Source: Caenorhabditis elegans (Eukaryota; Nematoda; Chromadorea; Rhabditida; Rhabditidae). From it: DNA of 64,000 nt. The translations under genes and the position numbers were made by a program. Below are positions 13,320 to 27,473 of this stretch, piece by piece. The notes beneath the pieces were generated by a model. The model was not told the origin of the DNA and did no database searches. It saw only the letters and a list, made by a program, of their open reading frames with translations. The stretch's first letter is position 1. Every line of letters begins with the position of its first letter. The stretch lies in contig NC_003282.8 of the NCBI RefSeq assembly GCF_000002985.6, positions 11,780,001 through 11,844,000 on the forward strand. Reading direction: 5' to 3'.

Positions 13320-13440
13320 TTGACTGGCCGGGACCCGTCGTCCGAAAGACTCACTCATCGATTCTGACGGACAAAGTCGGAAGGAACCAGGCCCCGCCCT
13401 CCCCGGGAGCCAACCCCTGCTCCGCCCAGTTTTTGAGAGC
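13320..13440. promoter_or_regulatory. GC-rich promoter-like patch
   Basis: An island unusually GC-rich for this DNA, with CCCCGCCCTCCCC and CTCCGCCC boxes of SP/KLF type. It lies about 0.8 kb upstream of the ATG at 12548 of the minus-strand receptor-like gene. A promoter role is inference from composition and position. Confidence 0.35.
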
Positions 13441-15116
13441 TTTTCTGATGTGTGATGTCATTTTTTTGTTGTTTTTTTTTCGTGGGGTGAAAGAAGTTTG
13501 TAGAGAGATTTCAGGAAAATTAAAATGAGAACATCCCAAACTTCAACGAAAGATAGAAAGAAAAAGAACAGAAATGTGTCAGACATAATAAGATAGATTT
13601 TGAATACATCATCATCATCATCATCACAGAAAGAGAAACCACGATTCGATTCTTCTTTTTCTCATTTTGTCGCCATTTCCTTCTTTTCTTCTCTCTATTT
13701 GCTCTGTGTTGCCAACGGCAGGAAGCGTGGAGTGAAATGGTGAGACAGACGACTCCAGCAGAGTCTATGTATATATAAATCTATTCGATTCTCCTATTTT
13801 TGGGTGAATGTTTGGAACATCTTCAATTGAACAGAAGGCTTCTTTTTACTACTAAACAATTGCATCGTTCAAGGGTCAAGAATTTTGTATCTTTTTTTGT
13901 ATTGAAGTCTAGAGGTTTCTCATATGACTAAGCAAATAATGTATCTAGAATTCGCTGGTCAGTACAAAATTTTGAAATCTTCAATTTTTCGAACAGATGT
14001 TTGATGAAAATATGCTGCCAGATATTAGAGTCACTTTGTATTTCGATCGTTTTGATTAAAAAACTGGACAGTAAATAAAGTCCTACATCGTTATGTTTGA
14101 TTGGTTGCTCCAAGAAAGTATCATCTCATAAAACTCTTATTTAAATGTCAGCGTTCCTGATTTTGAGGCTACCTACTCGTGCCTAGTACCTGCTTTTCAA
14201 TTTTAATTTTCGAGAAATCTTTTGAAACCGAAAAATGAGAAATTAGTAATTCTGCGCTATGCTACGCAAAAATTGAGAATCGGAGATTACGAAAAATCAC
14301 AAAAAATAGGCGGTAGGCAGTGTTTGATCAAAACCTTAAACCCTATGAATTCAAAATATCAGAAAATACTGTAAGCTCGTTTGTCTGAAAATGTGCTCTA
14401 TTGACACTAATGACAATTACGGTTACTGTAGTTAATTGTTTTATTACGTTGAATTCCTCTAATTGTGAGTTGACACTTGAAACTTGAAGAGAAAATACTG
14501 TTTCTTTAATGATTTATACACATTTTTGAAATTATCCAATTCACAGTTATATGGAATCCCAAAAAGTTGAAGAGTATTTACACATGCTTGATGGTCTACT
14601 ATATTAACATCGATGTATCAATTTAACATCTTTAGAAAACTAGCTCAAACTATAAAAATACTTTAGACCGCTTCAGACCCTCAACGTTAAGCCACCAATT
14701 TTTTACTCAAAATTCGAGGTAAGCCCATTTTCCAAGTCATCATCATTTATCATTTTTACCCAAAAGTTTCATTTCCTTTATTTTCTTTTTAAGAAAAACT
14801 AGTAAAGGACTAACTCGCTTTTTTTCAAAATTAGCTTCCTGTTTTTGAGTTTTTATAGTTCAAAACAAAAATAATTATTTTCCTCTTTAGAGCACAACTT
14901 GGAATTGGAAATAGAATACAAGTACATTTTCTCGGAATTCGAAAAGAAAACTGCGCTTCAGTGCATTTTTCCCAAAATAGTTGGCAAACGCAGATGTGAA
15001 GGATTTGCAAACTTTCAAGTAATGAATCCTCAAGAATTGCAGACATTTTCCAAATTTTTCATACTTTTTCGCACGCCGTTCCGATTTAGTAATTTCGTAT
15101 AGATATGTGGGTGTAA

Positions 15117-15699
15117 GAAATTTAAAGAAAAACTACGAGAAGCAATGAGTATACTGAAATAGGAATTGAGAGTAAACGAAGAAAGTAGATACTTATTCAT
15201 GTTTAGAAACTAAAAATCGGAGAAGACTGGTCAACAACAACAACAAAGGGGAATGGAGAAGAAGATGAAGTACAGTAATCCTTGTTTTTCCTGATATTTT
15301 ATGTTTCGTTTTGACAATTGAAGTGTCCGGTGGAGAATTGGTTATATTAATTATTCAAGAAATTCAAATGATCTCGTCTTAATTGAATATTGAAGAGATG
15401 AGTATTGACTATAATTGAGCCTTTGAAAAACCTAGATATACCCACTGTATTCAACTAATAACCTTAATGATCATGATGCTGCTCTATTAGAAACTTTTTA
15501 GAATCTTCTAGAAAATCTTTAAATCTTTAAAAAAAGAAGAAACTGTACGATCAAGAAGTGCCTCCTTTTCAACTGCATTTTCTTCCAATTTCTTGTCACA
15601 GTGTTTATATGGTGCTAATGTTAACTTTGTCTTGGAACTGTAAAAAAATTTAAAGAAAACTACTAGAAGAAATGAATATACTGACATAGGCATTGAGAA
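15117..15699. repeat. Diverged direct repeat pair
   Basis: About 54 bases starting AAATTTAAAGAAAA at 15117-15172 recur at 15646-15699 with scattered substitutions. Both contain TATACTGA-ATAGG-ATTGAGA. The origin is unknown. Confidence 0.6.
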
Positions 15700-16559
15700 A
15701 AAACTTGTGTGTTTCTTTTTAATTTTCACATTTTCATAGACGTTTTCTGGTATGAGGGAAGGAAATGCTGGCAGACCTAGGATCTAGGAAATAGAATGTA
15801 CCCCTATGGGAACCTATTGAAGTTTTTGATTTCAGAGCGTAAAATTTCATGTCTAATATTATATGAACAACAAGTACCAAATTCATAAAGACTTGCAATA
15901 TTAGGGGTCACATTTTCAAAGTGACAAGAAAAATTACAGTGGCATGAGAATCTACTAAAAAGCACAGAAAAACACCGACCACAGAAGCTCAGCAATACGA
16001 TGAACAATAAACTAAAAACAACTAAAATAAATTATTTGGAGAAGACTACTTTATAATTAGTTTTCTTCCTTTTTTTCTCGTTTCCTTAAAAAGTTTCCTT
16101 TCTTTTTTCTCTTTCTCCAAAAAAAAGTCTGAGATCTATATTAGAAGAGGGCGAGAAGTTGAAAAAAGAGAAGAAGAGGCATTTTGCAGTTGTCGTCAAA
16201 AAAGGAAAGTAAGCGAGGCGAGGAAGGAGTACGGAGCAACGGAAGCGAAACAACTTACGGAAGACGAGGAAAAGAAGTTGAGTAGTTGACGAAGGCAATT
16301 AGAAAGACACCGGTACATAAACGAAGAGACAAACAAAAGTTATGAACACCAAGGAGGGGATAACTTTCGGAGTGTCTTGTGAAGAAATGGTCTATAGTTG
16401 GAAACCCAAACTGAATTCCGGGATAAGCGTCAGAGATGTATATTGTACAGTTATCAGAGTGAGAAAATTAGGGGAACTAAATATTTCATGAATTGAAATA
16501 TATAGTTTTTGGCAAATTCAATCTCTAAAAGAGAAATCATACGAGACACTCTCTCGCAG

Positions 16560-16745
16560 ACGACCTAAATAGGTACGGTTGGCACAAAGGCAGAAATATG
16601 GGCAGAAGGTGGGCATATAGGCAGGCACGTATAGGAAGTAGACGTGAATGTAGGCATATGGTAGACACATACATAGGTAGGAAGGTAGCCGTCAGGTCGG
16701 CACGTATACCGACAATTATAAAGTGGGCACCTATACTGCCAAGTC
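16560..16745. repeat. Imperfect minisatellite of GTAGGCA/GGCACGTATA words
   Basis: Degenerate short words (taggcac, gggcata, ggcacgtata) recur about every 10-20 bases. It resembles an expanded member of the GTAGGCAGGC repeat family. Confidence 0.55.
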
Positions 16746-17394
16746 AAGTTAGGAAGCTTCGACAGGTCTCAAAAATATTTTTTTGATTCTAATAACCACT
16801 TTTGAAAAATACGGTGAGCATGACGTATAAAACTTAAAATAACACTGTTAACGTCATTTTCAATTCTATGCAATCAGTTATTACAGCTAATTTCTGAGGA
16901 ATTCAAAGATTTTTCTGACTACTTTTTTTGAAATCTCTGAAGATTTTGCTTTCCGTTTTCTCTCAATTCTGAGTTCCGTCAACTATACTCACGGATGGGA
17001 ATTTCAAGTTTCCGTATCAAGTAAAAACATGTCTCAAGTGTTTTTCGCTTTCTGACTCCTTCTTTTTCTGCATCTTTACTGAGAGTAGTACGTAACCAAA
17101 TTTAACATTTCGACGACTCGTCACACTAGTAAAATGGTGAAACGAGTATACGTGAAGATGATGGAAGGATGATCAAGAGGCACAGAAAACAATAGAAGGG
17201 GTTTTGTGGAAAATGTTGAAACACATTGGAAAATAATTTTGAAATCACACGACTTTTAGATGAATATTCAAATTGTGTTGGTTGCCTAGTTACCCTCGGA
17301 AATAATTGTGAAAACGTTGTGTACAGGAAACTAAACCACAGTTACTGGAACTTTAATTGAAAAATCGAAGTTTCTATTGTAAGGTACGTATTTA

Positions 17395-18350
17395 TGTGTA
17401 TGCGCCTACCATATGCCTGATCGCCTACATGCCTTCACCGTGTCTACCGGCGTAAGTGCATGCCTACAATCTTCTGCGTATGAACTCCGTTTTTGCGCAT
17501 TTCTGATTCACAATTTTTAAACCATGATTTTCTTGTACTTTTCTGTACGCGTGTTGGTAGTAGGCAAGAGTGCAGTCACGAGGCAGGCGTTGAAATTCTG
17601 ATTTTTAAATATTTGCGCAACCAATTGCAACTTCAACTGGTTTTTCAGTGAAAGTAGCTATGAAAGTCTCTTCCGATTTAAAAAAAAATTTCTGATTAAA
17701 AAAGTTGTTTTGTTGATTCAAACTATTTGTTTTAATATTTTCAAAATGAAAAAAAAAACTAGCTATGTACTTTCGCGCAACTGATCAGAAATTATAAACG
17801 TATGAGTAATCAGTGAACTTCCTCAGCTTTTCTTATTTTTCACTTCTTTCGAGAAGCTAATTGGCAGTTTATGTTCAACTTTTTGGATACTCATTTTGTT
17901 TTTTAAAAGAAATGAAAAACCAGTACTCACCGAAAAAAATCCAAAAAGGATACTCTTTTCCAAACGAAACGACAAAAAACGACGAGCAGGAGGAGGAGAT
18001 GAAAAATTCGATGATTAATCAAAACGAAACGAAAAAAGAAGAGAAGGGCCTCCCGACCGAAGAAATGAAATATGTGGAAACGAAGGATTTTTCATAGTTG
18101 AAAAAAAAAACGAAAAAACATACATTATGGGTAAGAGGATTTCGGAAATTTTCAAAGGAAGATTTATGATAATTTGAAAATTCATTTTTCTGGATTGTTT
18201 TCGGTTCTAGTTTGCACAGAATATAATCTGTTTCAAGTAGTTTTTTAGTTTTTCAAGGGCTTGATAGTAGGCGTCTGCAAGTCTACATGCCTACATCATA
18301 CCTAGAGTATTCCGGCAAGAGGCAGGCGTAGATCGCCTCGAAGGCAGCTC
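17395..18350. repeat. GTAGGCAGGC-family repeat cluster
   Basis: Inverted and direct copies of gcctac/gtaggc words at about 17400-17475, 17558-17590 and 18262-18350 upstream of the kinase 3' end. Confidence 0.45.
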
Positions 18351-18679
18351 ACTTTTTTAAATTTTATACTCCAAAATCAAAGTTGAAAGTATAAACATCG
18401 ATTTTCTGAATGTAATTTTTTTCTCCAAACAAAAGTAAAACAAAAATTCCCTGTTTCTAATTTTGCATTTGTAGTAATATTTTCTGTGAATGAGTCTTTT
18501 AAAATTAATGATAACATATGAGAAGAGGCGTGTCTTATAGCAGCAGCTGCCTCAAAGTAACAAAAAATCATAGGATTGCAGCATTGTAGCAACAAAATTA
18601 TCACTTTTTTCAACTTCCATAAGTCTTATTATGAATGTACGGAGAAAGAAAACTTAAATTTATCATATTTTAACATTCA

Positions 18680-18685
18680 TTTATT
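18680..18685 (-). terminator. Poly(A) signal AATAAA for dyf-18
   Basis: AATAAA on the minus strand, about 15 bases after the kinase stop codon (18702-18700). Confidence 0.6.
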
Positions 18686-18699
18686 AAAAACTAATCCCG

Positions 18700-21088
<2,389 letters not shown>

Positions 21089-21234
21089 ATAAATATGAAG
21101 AAGATTAAAGTGTGAATGTGTACATTAAGGTCATTCTGGAGCTGACTGAATATGAAAAGGATGAGAAGAAAAAGTGGAAAAGAGGGATAAATGTTTGAGG
21201 AAATCGAAAGAGACGAAGGCAATGTGCGGATGTA

Positions 21235-21248
21235 GTTGTCATGGAGAC
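21235..21248. promoter_or_regulatory. X-box (RFX/DAF-19 site) upstream of dyf-18
   Basis: GTTGTCATGGAGAC matches the nematode X-box pattern of two RFX half-sites around a central AT. With the following AAC the palindrome extends to GTTGTCATGGAGACAAC. It is 147 bases upstream of the kinase ATG, inside the usual 60-250-base range for ciliary genes. Confidence 0.85.
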
Positions 21249-21569
21249 AACGACTTGAAGTGAAAGTGTGGACCTTTTTATGAGTTATTCGAATGGGAAC
21301 AACATAATGGGGGAATTGAGGTGACTTTTCTTCTCGGCAAAAATGTTATAAGTAGTTGGCACGGTAACATACAAAAAATTGAATTAGTAGAAATAAAAAT
21401 TCCAAACCAAAAAATATAGCTGCTATTTGTTCGATATCTACGCGAAATTATTTATTGGAATTAAAAGACAATTCAAATCACCAGAAATAATGTGAATAAT
21501 ATGATAAAAGCAGAAAGTTTACCAAAAAACGAAGAATTAAAAGTATAAATTGTATTCATCTGGTTCGTT

Positions 21570-22305
21570 TCACTCAATCAGCTCATCGTCGCTCTCTTCA
21601 GTCTTCTTTTCAGTCAGATTTCGGCAAGTTGGCGTTTGGAGCCAGTTGACAGATTCTGAAATGTTTGAAATCTTAATTTTCAGGATAAAAACTAACTTTC
21701 TCGAGCTCCTGGATGGTTTACAAATCATTCAAGCATTTGCGGACAAGTTCTTCATCGAAAATTAAATCCATCGCTGATTTGACGGGGGACAGTTGATGAA
21801 GATCATGGAACGTTGCAATCAATTTGCAACCATCAACAACTCATGTGGCGTGAGTGCATAGAAGAAGAACGGTGGAGAGTCTTCGAGCAAACTAGAGATC
21901 TTAAACTGTTCCACCCAATCATCGGAAATTTGGATCTTGTTAATATCCTCACTGCGCGAGAGCTCCACGTTGAAATAAAAGCGCCCAGGTTTTTGAATCG
22001 GCACTGACGAATGTTCAACCGATTTGAAATAAATTCTGAAAAGTTTCACAATGAAAGATGTAGCTGTAAATTATTACTTACCCTTCTCGACGGAATAGTT
22101 TCTTGACCATGGTAGCCTCAAATGGTTTCCGCGAACACTCGGTGAATACGCCAACAAACTTCTTTTCTGATGTCTCAGTACTACGTTTCTTATTCTTATC
22201 CATCCTGATCGAAGTAGCATTATTGGTATGAATGTTTTTCAACTTCTTTTCTCCCCTGTAGCGATAACCGCTCCAGACGTCCATAATCTCCTTTACTTGA
22301 TCCAT
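21570..22305 (-). pseudogene. Unrecognised gene with a disrupted 3' frame (pseudogene or unusual splicing)
   Basis: Exon 1 (22305-22082, MDQVKEIMDVWSGYRYRGEK) and exon 2 (from 22035, GIYFKSVEHSSVPIQKPGRF) join in phase, but exon 2 ends at a TGA (21819). Protein-like sequence then continues in other frames: first one with KLIATFHDLHQLSPVKSAMD to about 21716, then, after a ttcag acceptor, 21655-21570 reading SVNWLQTPTCRNLTEKK and ending ESDDELIE. Either indels have broken the gene or introns with poor signals restore it. A ttcag acceptor lies 3 bases before the ATG, so the mRNA is probably trans-spliced. Its acidic C-terminus and basic N-terminus suggest an intracellular protein. I do not recognise the family. 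Confidence 0.5.
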
Positions 22306-22308
22306 TTC

Positions 22309-22311
22309 CTG
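22309..22311 (-). promoter_or_regulatory. Candidate splice-leader acceptor
   Basis: AATAATTTCAG on the minus strand lies immediately upstream of GAAATGG, leaving only three bases before the ATG of the gene at 22305. Confidence 0.5.
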
Positions 22312-22624
22312 AAATTATTCGATAAATGTTCTGTCTTCTTAGCCGACATGGCGCAATCTCAATTAGTACATAGTTTCAGCTTTCCTTCTTTAGAAGAAAT
22401 TTTGTTTTATACTCACATGATTGATAGATTCTTGATTCCGTGATTATTTTCACTCGGGAATCGCTCGCCCACTATGGGGGAGTCTACGCAAGGACAACGC
22501 AAGGACAAGGACAACATTCTAATGGAATGGAAACAATTGCCCGATTGCACCAATTCTAGTTCAAGCGAACAATGATAACTTTTGTATTCTGTATTCCTTC
22601 ACGTCTCCCAGCGAGCGTAATAAA

Positions 22625-22647
22625 TTATTATTATTATTATTATTATG
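22625..22647. repeat. (TTA)n microsatellite
   Basis: Seven to eight TTA units, just downstream of the cysteine-rich exon on the minus strand. Its first TTA supplies that frame's stop codon. Confidence 0.8.
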
Positions 22648-22775
22648 AACCACTGATATTGTCCCGTTGAAAGCAATTGGTTGAACACCGAGTGGTTGCG
22701 TTAGGGTTACAGTTTCTCTCCCAAATTGAATTGTCAATTGAACAGATGGGCAATTGATCGGAACTTGCATAACTC
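22643..22775 (-). CDS. Short cysteine-rich exon or gene fragment
   Basis: After an ACATTTCTCAG acceptor the minus strand reads SYASSDQLPICSIDNSIWER, then a run with three more cysteines (NC, RC, TNC), then a stop in the TTA repeat. Cys spacing C-x10-C-x7-C-x3-C looks like a small secreted domain. The frame is also open upstream to an ATG at 22828. A second frame over the same DNA also gives protein-like sequence (VQLTIQFGRETVTL), so the true frame is unsure. No upstream exon was found. Confidence 0.25.
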
Positions 22776-23415
22776 CTGAGAAATGTAATATTCCAACTTA
22801 TTTTTGCAATAGTTTTTATATTTTTCATCGAAATTTATAGTTTTTGAGGATAACGAAAGGTTTCATTTCGGGAAGCTGATTTCTATGAGTCTCTTCTATT
22901 TCCTAACTACCAACGTCTGACGGAGAGTTTTTGTAATTTTTGTCGATTTATGGTAACAATTTTTCATTTAATTTGAAAATTATAAAGCAAATGCAGCTGA
23001 TAAATCGGAATCACTTTAATAATTGGACACATGACAAAATCGAAAGTTCCCATGAAAAGTTCTGTAATCCAAAGATAACCACTTACTCGACTTGTTCGAA
23101 TTCAGTGGAGTGGTAAAAGCGAATAAACAAAGAAATCAATAAATGTTTATTATCGAAACAAAGATCCACCCTTTGCCAAAACAAAAATGTTGCTAAAGGG
23201 TCAGGGTGCCACGTGAAAATTCATTAATGTTTTTTTTTGAAATTATGAATATATTTTTTCGATTGTTAAAAATTTGTTAAAAACATTTATATTCTCAATC
23301 ATTATTATGTTCACAAGAATAATTTTTAATGTACATATTTTACCTCAAAAATAGGTTTCTTTCAGGTAAATTTGAACTTTCAAAACAATCAACTTGAAAA
23401 TGAAAATACAGTTCA

Positions 23416-23421
23416 TTTATT
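23416..23421 (-). terminator. Poly(A) signal AATAAA for the PAN-like gene
   Basis: AATAAA on the minus strand about 70 bases after the stop at 23488. Confidence 0.55.
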
Positions 23422-23487
23422 ATCCGGAATGTAAATTATTATTTGACATGAGAATGTACAATGGCGATGTCTTTCTTCAAGAAATGG

Positions 23488-24116
23488 CTACTTTCTTCTT
23501 CCATAACCTGGATATCCAAATCCTCCGTTATAATTGTTGTTACCACCAGCACCAACGGCATCTTGAGCATAATAGCAAGCAGCTCCATTAGCAGGTTGAA
23601 GGTTGGATACAAAACTGAGAATTTCACATTTGAAAGCAAACTCTCCAACTTGGAAAAGGTTTACAGCATCACAATCAAATTGACGACAAGCTTCCTTACA
23701 TTGCTCAATGTCCTGAAATTTAAATTTTGTTGTGATTTTGTGAAATTAATTTTGAAAAATACTCACTTGAACATTATCGATATCGTAAACTTTTCCACCT
23801 TTGCATTCCATTCTCTGTTGAAGTATATAGGCTCGTGCTCCGACATATTGTGCATAGGGAAGGACTACAATTTCAATATTATTTTCAGTTTTACGAGGTT
23901 AACTCAGTTAGTAGTAGTTGAAGATCAACTAAAGTTCACAAATGCCAAGGAACCGAATGTTGTTTTGTGGTGATGTGTTGTGAGAGATTGAAAATATAAA
24001 TATAAAAACAGTGAGCACATTCAGTGGCAATTTGTGAACTTACAACTATGACACGCACCGGCCATATTAAACATGAGAAGGCTGAAAAGAAGAAGTGATG
24101 GAACGGTTGAAGGCAT
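23488..24116 (-). CDS. Small secreted PAN/apple-like domain protein
   Basis: Three in-phase exons: 24116-24044, 23864-23767 and 23712-23488 (TAG), giving 131 residues. The N-terminus MPSTVPSLLLFSLLMF is a typical signal peptide, probably cleaved after MAGA. The body has the PAN/apple pattern: MECKGGKVYDIDNVQDIEQC, KEACRQFDCDAVNLF, an F-x-C-E turn, and a last cysteine in GAACYYA, six in the core. A glycine/asparagine/tyrosine-rich tail ends in GYGRRK. PAN domains bind proteins or glycans outside the cell. This one has nothing else, so its partner is unknown. Donor and acceptor sites are all canonical. Confidence 0.8.
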
Positions 24117-24454
24117 GACGATTGAATGAGGTGAAGCTCTTTCTCTTTCTCTGAATATATTATTTATTTACATTACAGGCGTCCCCTCGGAAAGTACGTA
24201 CAGGAGGCGGAAATGAATGAATTGGACATAAAAATATGGAAATGTCAATAAAGACACAATCATAGAAGGGGAAGAAGTGAAGTGGAGCTGCTGGCAGAAG
24301 AGCACTAGTTTAGATTTCGATTTGGAAGAAGAAGAAGCAGCTTGGAGTTTCAAAAACGTTTGGAAACGATTCGCAAACATAACAAAAATCAAAAAAAATC
24401 ATGGAAAGGGGCATTTCAAAAACTTCAGAGAATTTGTTGATAAGGTTTCCATGA

Positions 24455-24560
24455 TAGGTAGGCACGCCTATATGCCTGCCTACGTGGCAGCCCACGTTTG
24501 CCTACGTTTTTTCCCACCGTCAATTTCTGCAGTAGGCTTGTAGGAAAGATGCATGCAGGC
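24455..24560. repeat. GTAGGCAGGC-family repeat
   Basis: Inverted gtaggcacgcc / gcctgcctac words followed by gtaggcttgtagg and gcatgcaggc. Confidence 0.5.
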
Positions 24561-26157
24561 ATTTTTATGTCTGATCCACGATTGCTCAAAATGTCCAAAT
24601 ATCATAATTAAATTTTTCAAAAAAATAATCCCAGTTGTAATAGTGAAAACTTGGTTTCACACAGCAAAATGTGAAAGTCGGCTAAAAAAGATTTCTGCGA
24701 TTTTTATACCTCAGTTCCACATTTTTGGAAATTTTGACAGTATCAAAACGTCGACTGAAAATTTTGAAAAATCGAAAATTTTTTTTTCAAATTTCAAAAC
24801 TCAAAAACCAAAAAAAACGGAAATTGCCAAATTAATTTCAAAAAGCTAGACAATATTTGAGTTTATAGATTTACAGAGTTGATCTACCTCATAATTTTTA
24901 ACTAGAAAAACTAGTCACTTAAAATTTTAAGTTCTACGAGACGTAATGGCACAAATACTAGTCACCTTTTCAGTAACTCAACCTAATAAATCATAAAACC
25001 TTGCTCAAACCTGCTCACTGTAAGATGCCAAATAGTGAATTTGGAATGACTCATTTCAAATAACTGAATTGCAGCGAAAAAAGTGACGTTCTGTCTCTCG
25101 ACCCGCAACGGTTTATATTTGACATGGCATCGTGTAATCCGGTTCACATAACACCCGAAATCGAGAGTTTTCATTATTTTTGAATTTCAATTCTCTATAA
25201 AAAACACACTATTCTGCCTTTAAACTGGAATATTTAAATTTTAAACTACTAAATTTGACCTAAAGATGGTTTGCATAACCGGTGGTAAATAGTAAGCGTA
25301 AATAAGCTAACACAACAAACAAGTACCGGAAAACGACAAAGAAATTAAATGAAATGTATGACATAATTCGTGAGCAAACGGAGCTCTTTTATAGTGTACC
25401 ATTTGTAAAGAAAATGTAACAAATAATGCAAGTACAGTAACCAACAAGGCCTCCATTGTTCATTTTCCCGGTTAGATCATGTATACATGTTTAAACAGCA
25501 TGTTATGTTCGAATTTTCTGGAGAATTTCTGTGTCTGCTCCCACATAACAATGCGGATCATAAAATCGTTTTATTCTTGAATTGGGTGTGCAATGCCATA
25601 CGAAATATGACGTGAGTTGTCAAATATGTGGGTAACGTGAAAAAAACGACTGAAAAGTTAAAGTTGGCATTTAATGCTTGATGTTAAATGTTCCAGACTT
25701 TTCTTTGCAAACATGAAAAGATCAGGAATTGAAAAGTATTAAAAAAAATATCTGGAATTTTGGTAAAGCGAACGAACCTAAAATAATTGTTTCTAAAACA
25801 AACTATTGTCAGGGTTTAAGTACTGAGATGTTAGCAAGTCAAGTACTTCAATTGAAAAGTATAAAATAAACTGATTTTCTGTAAATCTCAAGAGTTTTTG
25901 TTTTTTTTCATTTTAAATGATTTGAATTCAAAGGTAATTTTTCTTCTGCAACTATATTCTATTTCCAAACTTGCATAATAATATTTTTTCATTCAAAAAA
26001 GTACAAAAGTTAATATTATTGTTTTCGAGTTGTTTCAAAGAGTACATATTACAAATGACGAATTCGGAAAAAAACAGGACGACACTGCAAACATGAATAC
26101 ATTACCGCACAAAGTCGAGCATCTACAGATTTTTTTTGAAAATTAATTGGCATATTA

Positions 26158-26370
26158 CAGGGTGCGTCAAAAGTATGGTAACACGTGAAGCGCTCTTTTA
26201 CATGAGCTTTTCGCGCGGCTGCCAAGTCATACGTACATTTTTCTAACGATTACTGATAGCTGAATAAATCACCTCGGCAATCTGATGAACCCTTTGGCCG
26301 AAACGGTGTTTTGGCACGCGGCACTTCCCACACAAATACACATCCCACGCACGCCAATAATTTTCAGATG
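26158..26370 (-). mobile_element. Mariner-type transposon relic, copy A
   Basis: Begins TA|CAGGGTGCGTCAAAAGTATG, a terminal inverted repeat of Tc1/mariner style next to a TA target. The minus strand inward reads transposase-like sequence (TSENYWRAWDVYLC). It matches the copy at 46922 closely but lacks 55 bases, which shifts the frame. The opposite terminus is absent, so this is a truncated relic. Confidence 0.65.
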
Positions 26371-27323
26371 TATGATTTTTATGTGCGCGCATTATGGCTC
26401 TTCATCCACTATGAGCACATCGCATTTTAACTGTGTATTCAAAATCTGGAAAATAAAAATATTACTGAAATTCTGTTCAATCATATATCCACTCAATTTT
26501 GCCAAGTGTTCCTTTGTTTTTGAACCGTGACCTCAATTATCCATCCATGATTCCTTTTTTTTTGGAATTTGTGTTTTGTTTATTACAGAAGTTTGCCGAC
26601 ATTTATTATATTGGTGTAGACTCTGGAGGCTACGATTCTTGATTGCATCATGACCTACATCCTTGTACCCTTTTGGAAGAAGGTCAATTATATGAAAAAA
26701 CGTCAGGAAATGAATCAACTCCTTCAGAAATCTAAATTTAGTCTCTTAGGAAATGTGACCTTGTGTCGAAGAAACTTCCGAAGTAACTTATTTTACTGTA
26801 ATGCTTCATAATAGTTTTAAATTTAAAAGGTTATGAAAACGTCTAGCGTTTGAGCAATTATCATTTCTTTTTGATGTACAGGCTTTCAATTGAATTACAA
26901 AATCGGCAATTTTTGACGTAAAAATTCTGAAACTGAAAATTAAAATATTCAGAAATTTTTTTCTGAATAGTTTTGAGGAGAGTATACATCCCTGCAGGCA
27001 TTTTTTAAAGGTGTAGGTAGGCAGGCATTTAGTGTCTTTGGGTGATGTTTGATATAATAGTGGTGTTTCAAAACCATTGTCGTGTCTGTTTCTAATAATA
27101 TATTTTATTTTAAGAATCCTCAAGAAAATACATAAAATAATTATGAGAATGTAGCCTATTGTGTCAGTTGTAACTTGTGTGACCTGTATACATACAATCC
27201 TGAATGGAAATTATCAAAAGTTGAACTACACGGTGAGTTTTTCCCAACCTTTTAGCATGCAGGTAGATATCATCATGCATATTATAAAGCTCTATTGAAA
27301 CATTATTATTTCTGTACTACATT

Positions 27324-27473
27324 TTATTTTCCTGATTCAACGGCGTCGGTGACTTCAAAATAGAAACAATTCTCTGAAAATTCGGGTTTGAAGTGACATC
27401 GAAAACAGTCAAAGCAACAATTGGAGTCATTATTTTTGCCGAAACGTTTGATACGGAATTGAAAATCAATTTT
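27324..27473 (-). CDS. Possible terminal exon, cysteine-rich
   Basis: After an ATTTACCAG acceptor the minus strand reads KIDFQFRIKRFGKNNDSNCC, then FDCFRCHFKPEFSENC, and a stop, with AATAAA overlapping the stop. Four cysteines fall in a short span. No upstream exon was found, so this may be chance. Confidence 0.2.
   Translation of the reverse strand, partial: KIDFQFRIKRFGKNNDSNCCFDCFRCHFKPEFSENCFYFEVTDAVESGK

Larger units (their letters stand above)
12549..18699. other. Intergenic region without recognisable genes
   Basis: I see no exon set here that I can support. Contents: short GAATTCGTCAAAA-type microrepeats near 12977-13012, a GC-rich promoter-like patch at 13320-13440, a diverged duplicated segment (15117-15172 and 15646-15699), an imperfect minisatellite at 16560-16745, and GTAGGCAGGC-family repeats near 17395-17590 and 18260-18350. 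A short acidic/lysine-rich open frame at 17861-18097 (+) has no splice or homology support. Confidence 0.5.

Noticed and set aside
17861-18097. 78-codon lysine/glutamate-rich frame on the plus strand
   Set aside because: The composition follows a GAAACGA/GAGGAG-rich stretch. No neighbouring exon, promoter or poly(A) signal was found.
18228-18235. CTGTTTCA motifs (here and at 62132) like the upstream motif of 21U-RNAs
   Set aside because: Only a few scattered copies without clustering, near the number expected by chance for an 8-mer.
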